This document shows positions 37,571 to 46,870 of a DNA stretch of 64,000 nucleotides, piece after piece. Position 1 is the stretch's first letter, and each line of letters opens with the position of its first letter. This DNA is from Sphingomonas crusticola (lineage in GTDB: Bacteria > Pseudomonadota > Alphaproteobacteria > Sphingomonadales > Sphingomonadaceae), in assembly GCF_003391115.1 (NCBI RefSeq), contig NZ_QTJP01000001.1, forward strand, positions 2,688,501 through 2,752,500, written 5' to 3'. The position numbers and the translations under genes were made by a program. Below the pieces are notes generated by a model. The model did not search any database. It saw only the letters and a list, made by a program, of their open reading frames with translations, and was not told the DNA's origin.

Positions 37571-40500
37571 ATGAAGAAACTGCTTGCAGGCTGCGCTCTC
37601 GCGGCGCTCGCCACCAGCGCGGTCCATGCGCAGGAAACGACGTCCAGCATTCGCGGCAACGTCACGGCGCAGGGCGCGCCTGTCGCAAATGCGACGGTGA
37701 CGATCCTGCACGTGCCGTCCGGCACCCGTGCGGTCACCACCACGGACGCAGCCGGCCAGTTTCAGGCTTCTGGTCTTCGCGCGGGAGGCCCTTACTCGGT
37801 GACCGTCACTGCGTCGGGTTATCCGAGCTATCAGGTCACCGACGTTGAAACGATTGCGGCCCAGGCATTCGAACTTTCGGTCGAGCTCGCCGGTTCAGAG
37901 CAGGAAGTCGTGATCACCGCGACCCGGCTGCCGAGTGCCCGCTCGGTTTCGCAGGGTCCCGCTACCGTGCTCAACACACGCGACATCCAGAACATCGCCA
38001 CGATCAACCGCGACATTCGCGATCTTGCTCGCCGCGATCCCTTCGCGCGTCTCGATGATACGCCGTCCGGTGGCCGCGCGATTTCCTTTGCGGGTCAGAA
38101 TGCACGCTATAACAAATTCTCGGTGGACGGCGTGCCGATCACCGACAATTTCGGTCTCAACACCGATGGCCTTCCCAGCCGCCGTTCCCCGATCCCGCTC
38201 GACGCGATCGGCCAGTTCCAGGCGAAGGTTGCGCCGTTCGACGTGCGCGAAGGCAATTTCCAGGGCGGTGCGATCAACATCGTGCTGCGTTCCGGCACCA
38301 ACGATTTCCAGGGCACGGGCTTCTACAGCTTTTCGAGCGACGAGCTGACCGGCAAGAAGACCAAGGACCTGAAGGTCACACTGCCGAACTTCACCTTCAA
38401 GAATTATGGCGCCGAAGTTTCTGGCCCGATCATCAAGGACAAGTTGTTCTTCATGGTTGCGGCCGAGCGCGTCCGCGCCGGCACGCCGATCGCCGAAGGT
38501 CCTACCGACAACAATGCCGGTACCGCCATTCCTGGTCTGACCCAGGCGCAGGTCGATCAGATCTCCGCGATCGCGAAGAGCAAATATAACTATGACACGG
38601 GCGGCATCCTCAACAACTCGAACGATCGCGACGATCGTTTGGTCGCGAAGATCGACGCCAATCTGTCCGAAACGCAGCGCCTGTCGCTGACGTACAATTA
38701 CACGAAGGATCAGATCAACCTCGGTCAGAACACCTTCACCACGGCCCCCCCGGGCTTGGGGCTGGAGTCCAACGGTTATATCCAGGGCAACCGGCTGCAC
38801 ACCGGCGTGGCGCAGCTGAACTCGCAGTGGACCGACGAATTCTCGACCGAAGTTCGTGGCTTCTACAAGGATTATAAGCGCCTGCAGGATCCCATTCTGG
38901 GCCGCGGGTTCGCGCAGTTCCGCGTTTGCGATGCCCCTACCTCGGATCGCTTCACCGCCACCAACCAGACCGCCAGCACGGAAGCGACCAACTGCGCCAC
39001 CGGCAATGCCATCGTCTCCTTCGGTCCGGATATCTCCCGCCAGACCAATGCACTGACGAGCAAGACCTGGGGCGGTACGGTTCAGGCGCGCCTGACGACG
39101 GGCAATCACGACATCCGTGCTTTCGTCGATTATACCACCACCAAGATATTTAACTCATTCCTGCAATATTCTGCTGGCTATTATTATTTCGACTCGATCG
39201 CCGACTTCCAGGCCGGCAATTCGCAGCGGCTGCAATATGGCAACGCCGTGCCGTCGCTCAATCCGGACGATGCCGCCGCCAAGTTCGGCTACCAGCAATA
39301 TACGTTTGGTATGATGGACACGTGGCGGATCAGCGACATCCTCAACGTGAGTTATGGCTGGCGCTACGATCTCTACGGCGGCCACAGCGAAGCCGCCTTG
39401 AACCGCAGCTTCGTTGCCAAATATGGCTTCAACAACAACGAATTCATCAACGGCCGCGGCGTGTTCCAGCCGCGCTTCGGCTTCGACTTCAAGCCGTCGC
39501 ATCGCTTCAGCGTCCGCGGTGGTGCCGGTATCTTCGCCGGCGGCACGCCCGACGTCTATGTGTCGAACAGCTTCTCCAATACCGGCGTACTGACCAACCA
39601 GGTCACGATTACGCAGAATAACAACGGCACTTACGGTGGCACCGCCGGTGCGCTTCCGGCCGGCACCGGTGCTGCTGCTCTGACGAACGTTACCGGCACC
39701 TCAATCCCGACCGCGGTCAACAATTATCTGGCGAGCGGCACGGTGTCGGCGACTTCGACGACCAACGCTTTGGCGCACAATTTCAAGATCCCGTCGCAAT
39801 TGCGCGCGACTTTGTCGGCCGCCTATCAGCTGGATCTGGGCGGGCTTGGCGACAATTGGGAAATTGGCGGCGATCTGTTCTATTCGGATGTTCGTAATCA
39901 GGTGTATTTCACCGATCTGCGCTCGGTGCCGATCGCAGGTTCGCTCACGCCGGATGGGCGCCAACGCTACCGCAACATCACTGGCAACAACGCGGACACC
40001 GGCACCGACATCCTGCTGACCAACACGAAGAAGGGTCGCAGTTACATCGCGGTCGCACATGTGCAGAAGGATTGGGACTTCGGCCTGGGTGCCTATTTCA
40101 GCTTCGCTTATGCGGACGTGAAGGATCAGGCGCCTGCCACCTCGTCTACGGCAGGCTCGAACTACACCAACGGTGCCTTCTACGACGGCAACAACGTCTC
40201 GTACGGCATTTCTAACGATCAGGTTAAGTACAACATCAAATACAACCTGACCTACGATCATGCCTTCTTCGGTGACTACAAGACGACGTTCGCGCTGTTC
40301 GGTGAAACCCGTATCGGCCACCCCTACAGCTATACGATGTTCGATCGCGCTACCGGCCGCGGGGCGGTTTTTGGCACGACCGGCACGGGTTCACGCTTCC
40401 TGCTCTACGTGCCGACGGTTGGTGGTGACACGAAGGTGTCCTACGACTCCGCGGCAACCCAGCAGGCGGTCGAAGCCTTGATCTCCGGCTCCAAGCTGAA

Positions 40501-40912
40501 GAAGTATCAGGGCACGGTCGCACCGCGCAATGCCTTCAACTCGAAGTGGTTCACGAAGTTCGATCTGCATCTCGCGCAGCAGATTCCGACCGGCTTCATG
40601 CACTCGCGCTTGGAAGCTTTCGCGGACATCGAGAACGTCACCAACCTCATCAACAAGAAGTGGGGTCAGATCCGCGAATATACGTTCCCGTATAATATCG
40701 CGCTCGTTAACGTTCAGTGCCTCACCACGCCGGTAGCCACCGGCACGGCACCAAGCGCTGCGCAGCAGGTTACGTCGACTGCGCAGACTTGTGCTCAGTA
40801 TCGTTACTCGCCGGCGCAAACTTCGAACGGCCAGTTCGTGGTGCCGACCGACACGGTCTATACCCGACAGTCGCTCTATGCGATCCGTGTTGGTTTGCGC
40901 TTCAGCTTCTAA
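37571..40912 (+). CDS. Oar-like TonB-dependent outer-membrane receptor
   Basis: A 1113-residue protein: signal peptide ending VHAQ, an N-terminal carboxypeptidase-regulatory-like (CarboxypepD_reg) domain (SSIRGNVTAQGAPVANATVTIL), a plug beginning around VVITATRLPSARSVS, and a long beta-barrel ending in AIRVGLRFSF with the C-terminal Phe for BAM recognition. AGGGG precedes the ATG at 37571; the 5' extension of the frame is not coding. Oar-like receptors import large or unusual substrates, and here no catabolic enzymes adjoin, so the substrate is unknown. The 232 bp upstream hold no gene. Confidence 0.92.
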   Translation: MKKLLAGCALAALATSAVHAQETTSSIRGNVTAQGAPVANATVTILHVPSGTRAVTTTDAAGQFQASGLRAGGPYSVTVTASGYPSYQVTDVETIAAQAFELSVELAGSEQEVVITATRLPSARSVSQGPATVLNTRDIQNIATINRDIRDLARRDPFARLDDTPSGGRAISFAGQNARYNKFSVDGVPITDNFGLNTDGLPSRRSPIPLDAIGQFQAKVAPFDVREGNFQGGAINIVLRSGTNDFQGTGFYSFSSDELTGKKTKDLKVTLPNFTFKNYGAEVSGPIIKDKLFFMVAAERVRAGTPIAEGPTDNNAGTAIPGLTQAQVDQISAIAKSKYNYDTGGILNNSNDRDDRLVAKIDANLSETQRLSLTYNYTKDQINLGQNTFTTAPPGLGLESNGYIQGNRLHTGVAQLNSQWTDEFSTEVRGFYKDYKRLQDPILGRGFAQFRVCDAPTSDRFTATNQTASTEATNCATGNAIVSFGPDISRQTNALTSKTWGGTVQARLTTGNHDIRAFVDYTTTKIFNSFLQYSAGYYYFDSIADFQAGNSQRLQYGNAVPSLNPDDAAAKFGYQQYTFGMMDTWRISDILNVSYGWRYDLYGGHSEAALNRSFVAKYGFNNNEFINGRGVFQPRFGFDFKPSHRFSVRGGAGIFAGGTPDVYVSNSFSNTGVLTNQVTITQNNNGTYGGTAGALPAGTGAAALTNVTGTSIPTAVNNYLASGTVSATSTTNALAHNFKIPSQLRATLSAAYQLDLGGLGDNWEIGGDLFYSDVRNQVYFTDLRSVPIAGSLTPDGRQRYRNITGNNADTGTDILLTNTKKGRSYIAVAHVQKDWDFGLGAYFSFAYADVKDQAPATSSTAGSNYTNGAFYDGNNVSYGISNDQVKYNIKYNLTYDHAFFGDYKTTFALFGETRIGHPYSYTMFDRATGRGAVFGTTGTGSRFLLYVPTVGGDTKVSYDSAATQQAVEALISGSKLKKYQGTVAPRNAFNSKWFTKFDLHLAQQIPTGFMHSRLEAFADIENVTNLINKKWGQIREYTFPYNIALVNVQCLTTPVATGTAPSAAQQVTSTAQTCAQYRYSPAQTSNGQFVVPTDTVYTRQSLYAIRVGLRFSF

Positions 40913-40935
40913 TCGACGCCTGAGCGTGAATGATG

Positions 40936-40967
40936 GCCCCGCCGCTCCCCGGAGCGGCGGGGCTTTT
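40936..40967 (+). terminator. Terminator of the TonB receptor gene
   Basis: GCCCCGCCGCTCC (40936-40948) pairs with GGAGCGGCGGGGC (40951-40963), followed by TTTT. It lies 23 bp after the receptor stop and also separates the convergent SH3 gene. Confidence 0.85.
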
Positions 40968-40971
40968 CATG

Positions 40972-41448
40972 TCAGGGAAGGCGTTCGTTGGGGTCGAGGC
41001 CCCAAAGCGCCGCCTGCTCGATGAAGCCGGTCTTCTCGCCGATTTGAATGCGGCAATATTGGCCATCGCATTTGGAGATGCGGCCGACCACGCCCGGCTC
41101 CGCTTGCCACAGCAAGGGCGCGCCGGCGCTTGGCTCGGCACGGATCGGGCGCAAGCTGCCGATGACCACGGCCGTGCGCCGCGCGGCGAGCAGGCTGGCC
41201 AGCATCCAGCCGGCACTGCCGTCTTGTTCCTGCACACGCCGCCACGGCCCCATCACCTGCACCACCCGGATCGGCAGATCGCGGCGCTTGTAGAGCCATA
41301 GGGCAGGGTAGGAGCGGTCGGGCCCGGTCCGCATCAGCGCCTGGCCGGCCGAAATCGACGCCCAATAAGGCAGCGGGCGTTCCTGGGCGGCCGCGGGGGC
41401 GGCAACGATCAGGCTGAGGGCGGCGGCGAAGCGGATCGAGCGGAGCAT
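40972..41448 (-). CDS. Secreted SH3-like domain protein
   Basis: A 158-residue protein with a signal peptide ending AAAQE and two bacterial SH3-like repeats: ALMRTGPDRSYPALWLYKRRDLPIRVV ... GWMLASLL and a second unit ending RIQIGEKTGFIEQAALWG. Such domains bind cell-wall peptides. Two cysteines in CDGQYCR may form a disulfide. Common in Sphingomonadales; usually annotated only by fold. Confidence 0.84.
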   Translation of the reverse strand: MLRSIRFAAALSLIVAAPAAAQERPLPYWASISAGQALMRTGPDRSYPALWLYKRRDLPIRVVQVMGPWRRVQEQDGSAGWMLASLLAARRTAVVIGSLRPIRAEPSAGAPLLWQAEPGVVGRISKCDGQYCRIQIGEKTGFIEQAALWGLDPNERLP

Positions 41449-41491
41449 GGCCCGCTCTTACATTCTCACCTTGGGATCGGAAAGCCGCCGC

Positions 41492-42027
41492 TCAGCGCGG
41501 CTTTGCTTCCAGCCAGGCCAGCACCTTGTCGGGCGCGCTCTCGCCATAAGGGTTTTCGTCGGTGCCCTCATCATTGATGCCGGGCTCTTCGAACCAGGCG
41601 GAGATTAGGCCGTCGTCCACGACCATGGCGTAGCGCCACGATCGTTGACCGAAACCGAGATGATCCTTCTTGACCAGCATGCCCATCCGGCGCGTGAAGG
41701 CGCCCGAGCCGTCGGGCACGAGCTTTACCTTCTCGAGGCCCAGATTCTTGCCCCACTGGAACATCACGAACGCATCGTTGACCGACAGACAATAAACCTC
41801 GTCGGCACCCGCAGCGCGCAGATTGTCATATTCGCGCTCGAAAGCGGGGCATTGCTCGGTCGAGCAGGTCGGGGTGAAGGCGCCCGGCAGTGCGAACACC
41901 ACTACCCGGCCGCGACCGAACATCTCACCCGTCTGGCGTCCTGCCAGCGAAATGGATTGGGGCCATCCACGCTTTCATCGCGGACGCGCGTCTTCAAAGT
42001 GACGTCGGGGATTGCACGGCCGATCAT
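41492..42027 (-). pseudogene. Peroxiredoxin (Prx5/AhpE-like) gene with a -1 frameshift
   Basis: The intact-looking 3' frame (to 41923) encodes VVVFALPGAFTPTCSTEQCP with the peroxidatic Cys and the rest of a Prx5-type peroxiredoxin but lacks the N-terminus. The missing part exists upstream in another frame: ATG at 42027 with GGAG 7 bp before it, MIGRAIPDVTLKTRVRDES then NPFRWQD. The two frames join if one base is added near 41938-41945 (GACGCCAGACGGGTGAG would read GACGCCCAGACG). The full span is 536 bp, one short of a multiple of three. It may be a true mutation or a sequencing/assembly error. Confidence 0.85.
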
Positions 42028-42111
42028 AGATTACTCCGGAACTGTCAAAGGCCGCCTAGCGGCCGGTTCGTCATCGAAGAAACCGAGCTTCTCAGTCTCT
42101 GTGATCGATGC

Positions 42112-42867
42112 TTACTGGATCGGGCCTTCCGCGCGTCCCTGCACGAACTGATCCACATAGGGGTTGCCGCTGTCATACAGACGGTCTCGTGGCCCCACCC
42201 ACACGATCTTGCCCTGGTACAGCATGGCAACCCGGTGCGCGATCTTGCGGGCGGAGGCCATGTCGTGGGTGATCGTCAACGCGGTCACGCCGAGATCGTC
42301 GACCAGGCTTACGATCAGATCGTTGATGACGTCGGCGCGGATCGGATCGAGGCCGGTGGTTGGCTCGTCGAAGAAGATGATTTCCGGCCGCGGCGCGATT
42401 GCACGCGCCAGCGCGACACGCTTCTGCATGCCGCCCGACAATTCGCTCGGGCGCAGGTTGAGAACCCTGGCGTCCAATCCGACCCGCTCTAGATTCTCCT
42501 GCGCAATGGCCCGCATCCTCGCGCCATTGACCGCGCGGCCCTGGGTCAGGCCGAAGGTGACGTTGCGCCAGATCGGCAGCGAATCGAACAAGGCCGAGCC
42601 CTGAAACAGCATGCCGAACTTGGCGCGCATCTTATCGAGCGCGGCGCCGCGTAATCCGACGACCTCGTTACCGTCCACCTTGATCGAGCCGCTGTCCGGC
42701 GCGAGCAGGCCGAGGATACATTTCAGCGTAACCGACTTGCCGCTGCCCGACTGGCCGATGATGGCGAGGCTCTCTCCGGGCTCGATCGCGAGGTTCACGC
42801 CATCCAGCACGACGTTCCCGCCGAATTGCTTAGTGACATTGTCCAGCAATATCTTGGCGTCGGGCAT
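42112..42867 (-). CDS. mlaF: MlaF-like ABC transporter ATP-binding protein
   Basis: A 251-residue ABC ATPase: Walker A GQSGSGKSV, Q-loop LFQGSALFDSLPIWRNV, signature LSGGMQKR, Walker B IIFFDEPTTGLDP. The FQGSALFDSL segment is typical of the MlaF/Ttg2A phospholipid-transport ATPases. Start overlaps the permease stop by one base. The substrate-binding MlaD (MCE domain) that normally follows is not here. Confidence 0.9.
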   Translation of the reverse strand: MPDAKILLDNVTKQFGGNVVLDGVNLAIEPGESLAIIGQSGSGKSVTLKCILGLLAPDSGSIKVDGNEVVGLRGAALDKMRAKFGMLFQGSALFDSLPIWRNVTFGLTQGRAVNGARMRAIAQENLERVGLDARVLNLRPSELSGGMQKRVALARAIAPRPEIIFFDEPTTGLDPIRADVINDLIVSLVDDLGVTALTITHDMASARKIAHRVAMLYQGKIVWVGPRDRLYDSGNPYVDQFVQGRAEGPIQ

Positions 42868-43667
42868 CAGCCGAATACCATCGCGGTAATCAGGAAATTG
42901 GACCCGAGGATCAGCATGAAGGCGCTGACGACAGCATTGCGCGTCGCATTGCCAACCCCGGCTGCGCCACCGATCGTGCGATAGCCGTGATAGCAGCCCA
43001 TCAGCGCGATGAAGAAGCCGAAGACGCCAGCCTTGACCATGGCCATCTGGAAATCGTCGAAGCTCATATATTTGCGGGTCACCGCGAGGTAACCGGACGA
43101 ATTGAAATGAAGCTTTTGCACGGCGAGCAGCCAGCCGCCGAAGATGCCGATCGCATTGGCGGCAAGCACCATCAGCGGCAAGGCGACTACGGCCGCGATC
43201 AGGCGCGGCGCGATCAGATAACGATAGCTATCAGTGCGTAACGTCGTCAGCGCATCCAACTGCTCGGTGACGCGCATCGTTCCGATCTCGGCAGCCATCG
43301 CCGAGGAAACGCGACCGGCGACCATCAGGCCGACCAGCACCGGCCCGAGTTCGCGCACCATCCCGATCACGACAACGGCAGGTACCGTAGACTGGGCGGA
43401 GAAACGCGATCCGGCAGTATATATTTGCTGCGCGAGAGCGGCTCCGGTGAAGATCGCGGTCAATCCGACTACCGGCAGTGAGAACCAGCCGATATGGGCC
43501 AGCTGCTCAAGAAAGCGCGCGGGATAATAAGGCGGCAATGCCGCACGCGCGATCGTGCGGCCGGCAAACATGGCTACCCGCCCGATCGCCGCAAACATGG
43601 CAATGACGGCGCGGCCGACGGCCGTGAACGGCGCGAGCAAGGTTACGGCGGGTTTGGTGGCGGCCAT
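42867..43667 (-). CDS. mlaE: MlaE-like ABC transporter permease
   Basis: A 266-residue membrane protein with five to six hydrophobic segments and the MlaE signature region ELGPVLVGLMVAGRVSSAMAAEIGTMRVTEQLDAL. MlaE and MlaF move phospholipids between inner and outer membrane with an MCE-domain partner. It starts the MlaE-MlaF pair; the gene upstream (45289-43748, BlaR1-like) is separated by 80 bp. Confidence 0.9.
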   Translation of the reverse strand: MAATKPAVTLLAPFTAVGRAVIAMFAAIGRVAMFAGRTIARAALPPYYPARFLEQLAHIGWFSLPVVGLTAIFTGAALAQQIYTAGSRFSAQSTVPAVVVIGMVRELGPVLVGLMVAGRVSSAMAAEIGTMRVTEQLDALTTLRTDSYRYLIAPRLIAAVVALPLMVLAANAIGIFGGWLLAVQKLHFNSSGYLAVTRKYMSFDDFQMAMVKAGVFGFFIALMGCYHGYRTIGGAAGVGNATRNAVVSAFMLILGSNFLITAMVFG

Positions 43668-43747
43668 CGGTGACCCGCTGATAGCGGCGCGAGGCGGGGG
43701 CGGGCAACCCTATCCGGCACGGCCGGTCGAATTGCCCGCGATTATTC

Positions 43748-45289
43748 CTAGCGGTTGGTGCGGCGGGCAGATTCGGACCGGGCCCGCTGGATCGCAGCCA
43801 GTGCGCGAGCCCGATCTGCGTTCGAGAGATCCTGGGCGTCACGGATCTCATCGGCCGCTTCGCGTAGTGCGTCCTGCACCTCGCGGTTAATCTCGGCCAT
43901 ATCGACACAGCCTGCGGCGAGACGGCTGATCGCCTCATTGTCGGTCTCGTTCGCCGGACCGGGCCGCGCATGCGTGCATTCACGGGCCAGTTCGGCCCGC
44001 GCCTGGGCCATGGCTTCGCGCGTGATCGCGGCAACATCGATATTGGCGACCGCTCGGCGTGCCTCTTCGGACGCCTGACGCGCCGTCTCTGTAATCTGCC
44101 TGATCTGCGCCGCTGACATTGGCGAAGGCGGGACGGGCGGCACCGGCGCCAAAGGTGCGAGCGGCGCCAGCGGGGCCTGCGGCGCAACCGGAGCTACGGG
44201 CGCAACAGGAGCGACGGGGGCAACGGGCGCCGCCAGATCGTCGTCCGCATCGCGATAGGCCGGATTGGCGACGACGCGCGCAGTACGGTCGGCGACAACG
44301 ATTCCCTGTGCTGGCGAGCTCGCTTGGGCCTGGAACAGCGGGCGGACCGAGACCGGTGCGACTTTACTTGGTGCAGCGATGCTGCCGGATGCGGTAAGAC
44401 CCAAGCCTACGCCGACCAGAATGACAGCCAGGCTGGCACCAGCGATGCGGAGCGCCCGGCTACGCGTGGAATGGGCGATCATTTTCATTCTCCTCTTGAG
44501 CTGGGTTGCCGGCCCCAGCGCGCAGGCGCCTGCAGGCATTCCGGCGCGCGCCGACTTGATCAGGGCTCGGCCATAATCAGACCGCGCGTCAGGCGCCGCC
44601 CCGAGGACCGTCGCGTCGCAGGCAAGCTCCTGATCGGCGCGGAACGCGCGATAGGCGAGATGCGCGATCGGATTGAACCAGTGCAGCGCGAGCATCACCA
44701 GGGCCGCGCTGTTGGCGATAAGATCGCCACGGCGATGGTGGGCGAGCTCATGTTCCAGCGCCAGCTGCTGCTCCGCGCCGTTATATCGATGTTCGAAATC
44801 CTGGGGCAGCAGGATGTGGCGGTGGAAGATGCCGGCGGCGAGCGGACCGGAGACGACCGGGCTCAGCCGGACCTTGATGCTGCCGCGACGAAAGCCCGGC
44901 GCGGCATTTTCCAGCGCGATGCTCATGAAGCGATGATGTCGGCCAAGCTGCCAGGCGAGGTAGACGGCCGCCCCGCCGAACCAGACGACCAGCGCGACCG
45001 TCAGCCAATTGACGCCCGGCTGCGCGGCCGCCCCGGCGAGGGTTGCGGCGGCGGGCGGCGGGGCGGTGGCCGCCGCCACCAGCTTGGATATATCGAAATG
45101 GATCGGCACCGCCCGCACTGGTTCGGCGGCCTGGGGCATGCGCGGCAGGATCATGCGCAACGCGGGCAGCAGCCAAAGCAGGTAAGCGGCATGCGCGCCG
45201 AAGCGCGCGGCAACGGGACCGCGTAACGCGAGAACCACCAGCATTAATAGGGTCGAGGCCGCGAGCGCCTCAATCGTCCAGCCGATCAT
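43748..45289 (-). CDS. BlaR1/MecR1-type M56 membrane metallopeptidase lacking a penicillin-binding sensor
   Basis: A 513-residue protein with N-terminal membrane helices and the zinc motif HELAHHRRGD at about 180-189 of the M56 peptidase family. In classical BlaR1 the C-terminal part is a beta-lactam-binding domain; here, after a final membrane segment (about 283-300), there is instead an Ala/Pro/Val repeat (VAP units) and a charged helical tail with a single pair of cysteines. The stimulus is therefore unlikely to be a beta-lactam bound directly. It overlaps blaI by 4 bp. Confidence 0.88.
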   Translation of the reverse strand: MIGWTIEALAASTLLMLVVLALRGPVAARFGAHAAYLLWLLPALRMILPRMPQAAEPVRAVPIHFDISKLVAAATAPPPAAATLAGAAAQPGVNWLTVALVVWFGGAAVYLAWQLGRHHRFMSIALENAAPGFRRGSIKVRLSPVVSGPLAAGIFHRHILLPQDFEHRYNGAEQQLALEHELAHHRRGDLIANSAALVMLALHWFNPIAHLAYRAFRADQELACDATVLGAAPDARSDYGRALIKSARAGMPAGACALGPATQLKRRMKMIAHSTRSRALRIAGASLAVILVGVGLGLTASGSIAAPSKVAPVSVRPLFQAQASSPAQGIVVADRTARVVANPAYRDADDDLAAPVAPVAPVAPVAPVAPQAPLAPLAPLAPVPPVPPSPMSAAQIRQITETARQASEEARRAVANIDVAAITREAMAQARAELARECTHARPGPANETDNEAISRLAAGCVDMAEINREVQDALREAADEIRDAQDLSNADRARALAAIQRARSESARRTNR

Positions 45290-45654
45290 GCCTTCAGATC
45301 CTTCAGTAGAGCCTCGAGTTCGGCAATGTCCTGAGCGGTCAGGCCGTCTCCCGCGGCGAGATGCGCGACCAGCGGCGCGGCACGTCCGCCAAACAGCCGG
45401 TCGGCCAGTCGACGGGTTTCACGCACTGCATAATCCGCGCGCTCGACGGCCGGCCGATACAGGTAGCGGCGGCCGTCCTCCTCGTGGACCAGTGCCCCTT
45501 TGGTGAGCAGACGTCCCAACATCGTCTTGACGGTGCGTTCGCTCCATCCGCGCGCGTCCGGAATGCGTTCGGCAACTTCGGTGGCGGTGAGCGGGGCCTC
45601 GGCCCACAGCACCTCCATCACCGCTTGCTCGCCTTCGCTGATTCGTTCTGCCAC
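45286..45654 (-). CDS. blaI: BlaI/MecI/CopY-family repressor
   Basis: A 122-residue winged-helix repressor. ISEGEQAVMEVLWAEAPLTATEVAERI opens the wHTH, then GWSERTVKTMLGRLLTKGAL is the recognition helix, and a C-terminal dimerisation helix follows. BlaI is normally cleaved after its partner M56 protease is triggered. GTG at 45654 has GGAGAA 7 bp upstream. The operator lies immediately upstream at 45665-45702. Confidence 0.9.
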   Translation of the reverse strand: MAERISEGEQAVMEVLWAEAPLTATEVAERIPDARGWSERTVKTMLGRLLTKGALVHEEDGRRYLYRPAVERADYAVRETRRLADRLFGGRAAPLVAHLAAGDGLTAQDIAELEALLKDLKA

Positions 45655-45664
45655 GTGATTCTCC

Positions 45665-45702
45665 GATTACAGGCGTAGTCCTATATGACTACATCCGTAA
45701 TC
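45665..45702 (-). promoter_or_regulatory. BlaI-type operator overlapping a promoter
   Basis: A two-layer dyad: GATTAC (45665-45670) pairs with GTAATC (45697-45702), and GTAGTC (45675-45680) with GACTAC (45687-45692), around CTATAT. On the minus strand TTGACG, a 16-bp spacer and TATAGG form a promoter within it. The half-site TAC...GTAGTC resembles the known BlaI/MecI consensus. Autoregulation of blaI-blaR1 is the straightforward reading. Confidence 0.75.
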
Positions 45703-45712
45703 GTCAAGCGGC

Positions 45713-46870
45713 TTAGCTGTGGACCAAACCCTCGATACGGCTCTCGCCCGAGCCGGCCGGAAACAAGGTTCGGGCAGCGCGCGCGGGATCGAGCCCGAAA
45801 CTTTCCGCCGCGGCGGCCGCTATTACGGAGTCGAGTCCGATGGTCGGCTTGAGGTCACGCTCCTCGTAGAGGGCGTTTTGCGCGAGACCCGGCCAATCGG
45901 CCAATATCCGTCCGCCTTTGACGGCGCCGCCGAACAGCATTGCGACCGAGGCCGTACCATGATCGGTACCACCGGTGCCGTTGACGGCGGCCGTGCGGCC
46001 GAACTCGGTCGCCACCAGCACCACGGTCTGGTCCCAGATCGGGCCAAGGCTGTCGCGCATGGCGGCAAGCATCGTGTCGAGCGCCGTCAACTGCGCGGTC
46101 AGACGATATTGCTGGCCGGTATGGGTATCCCACCCCCCCGTTTCGAGCATGGCAATGCGGGGGCCGTCGGGCTTCGAAAGAAAGGTCGCAGCCAGTTTGC
46201 CCAGATCTTCGGGCTTCTGCCCGCGATTCTCGGTTCCGGCCATGCCACGCGCGGATAAGGCTGCGTCCCACATGCCGTGGAGCTGCGCGTCGGCCTGATA
46301 CATGCGCCCGACGCGGGCAAGCAGGTCGTCGGTCGGCTGGGGTAAGGCGGACGGTGCGAACGAGGTGACCTCCGCAGGACCGCGGAGCGCCGGTGGTACG
46401 GTCGACGCGAAGGCGATCGCCTCGTCCTTGGTTTGCGGCAACAGGCTAACGAGTCGGTTCATCCAGCCGTCGCGCTGGGCATAGGGGGTGGTGCCGCCGG
46501 TCTCGAGCACATTCTGGCCGTCGAAATGCGAGCGGTCGCGGTAGGGCGAGGCGGTGGCGTGCACGAACAAGGCCTGACCGCGGGCAAACATCTTGCCCGT
46601 CTCGACCATCGCCGGGTTGAGCGCGAAGTGGCCGTCGAGCTTGATGGCGCTTGCCGGGTCGATCGCGAGTTCGCGCCGCAGCCCCGCATAAGCCGCGTCG
46701 CCATAGGGAATGACGGTGTTGAGACCGTCGGCGGCACCACGCTGGATAATGAAGATGAAGCGCCGGTCACCCGGCACGTTCGCGAAAGCGATGTGCGGGC
46801 TGACGAGGATCGCGCCGGCGCCCGCGGCGGCGAAGCGCAGGAATTGGCGACGGGGGAGGATCATGGTCAT
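45713..46870 (-). CDS. Tat-exported DUF1501 protein
   Basis: A 385-residue protein with a twin-arginine signal (PRRQFLRFAAAGAGA) and the alkaline-phosphatase-like DUF1501 fold: DRRFIFIIQRGAADGLNTVIPY, HFALNPAM, YRDRSHFDGQNVLETGG, VLVATEFGRTAAVNGTGGTDHG. Always found next to DUF1800 genes, as here (4-bp overlap). The pair is widespread in secretion-rich bacteria; its reaction is not known. Confidence 0.9.
   Translation of the reverse strand: MTMILPRRQFLRFAAAGAGAILVSPHIAFANVPGDRRFIFIIQRGAADGLNTVIPYGDAAYAGLRRELAIDPASAIKLDGHFALNPAMVETGKMFARGQALFVHATASPYRDRSHFDGQNVLETGGTTPYAQRDGWMNRLVSLLPQTKDEAIAFASTVPPALRGPAEVTSFAPSALPQPTDDLLARVGRMYQADAQLHGMWDAALSARGMAGTENRGQKPEDLGKLAATFLSKPDGPRIAMLETGGWDTHTGQQYRLTAQLTALDTMLAAMRDSLGPIWDQTVVLVATEFGRTAAVNGTGGTDHGTASVAMLFGGAVKGGRILADWPGLAQNALYEERDLKPTIGLDSVIAAAAAESFGLDPARAARTLFPAGSGESRIEGLVHS

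Noticed and set aside
44119-44240. Tandem-repeat element in the BlaR1-like gene as a mobile repeat
   Set aside because: The short repeats are in frame and encode VAP units of a Pro-rich linker, so they are coding low complexity.
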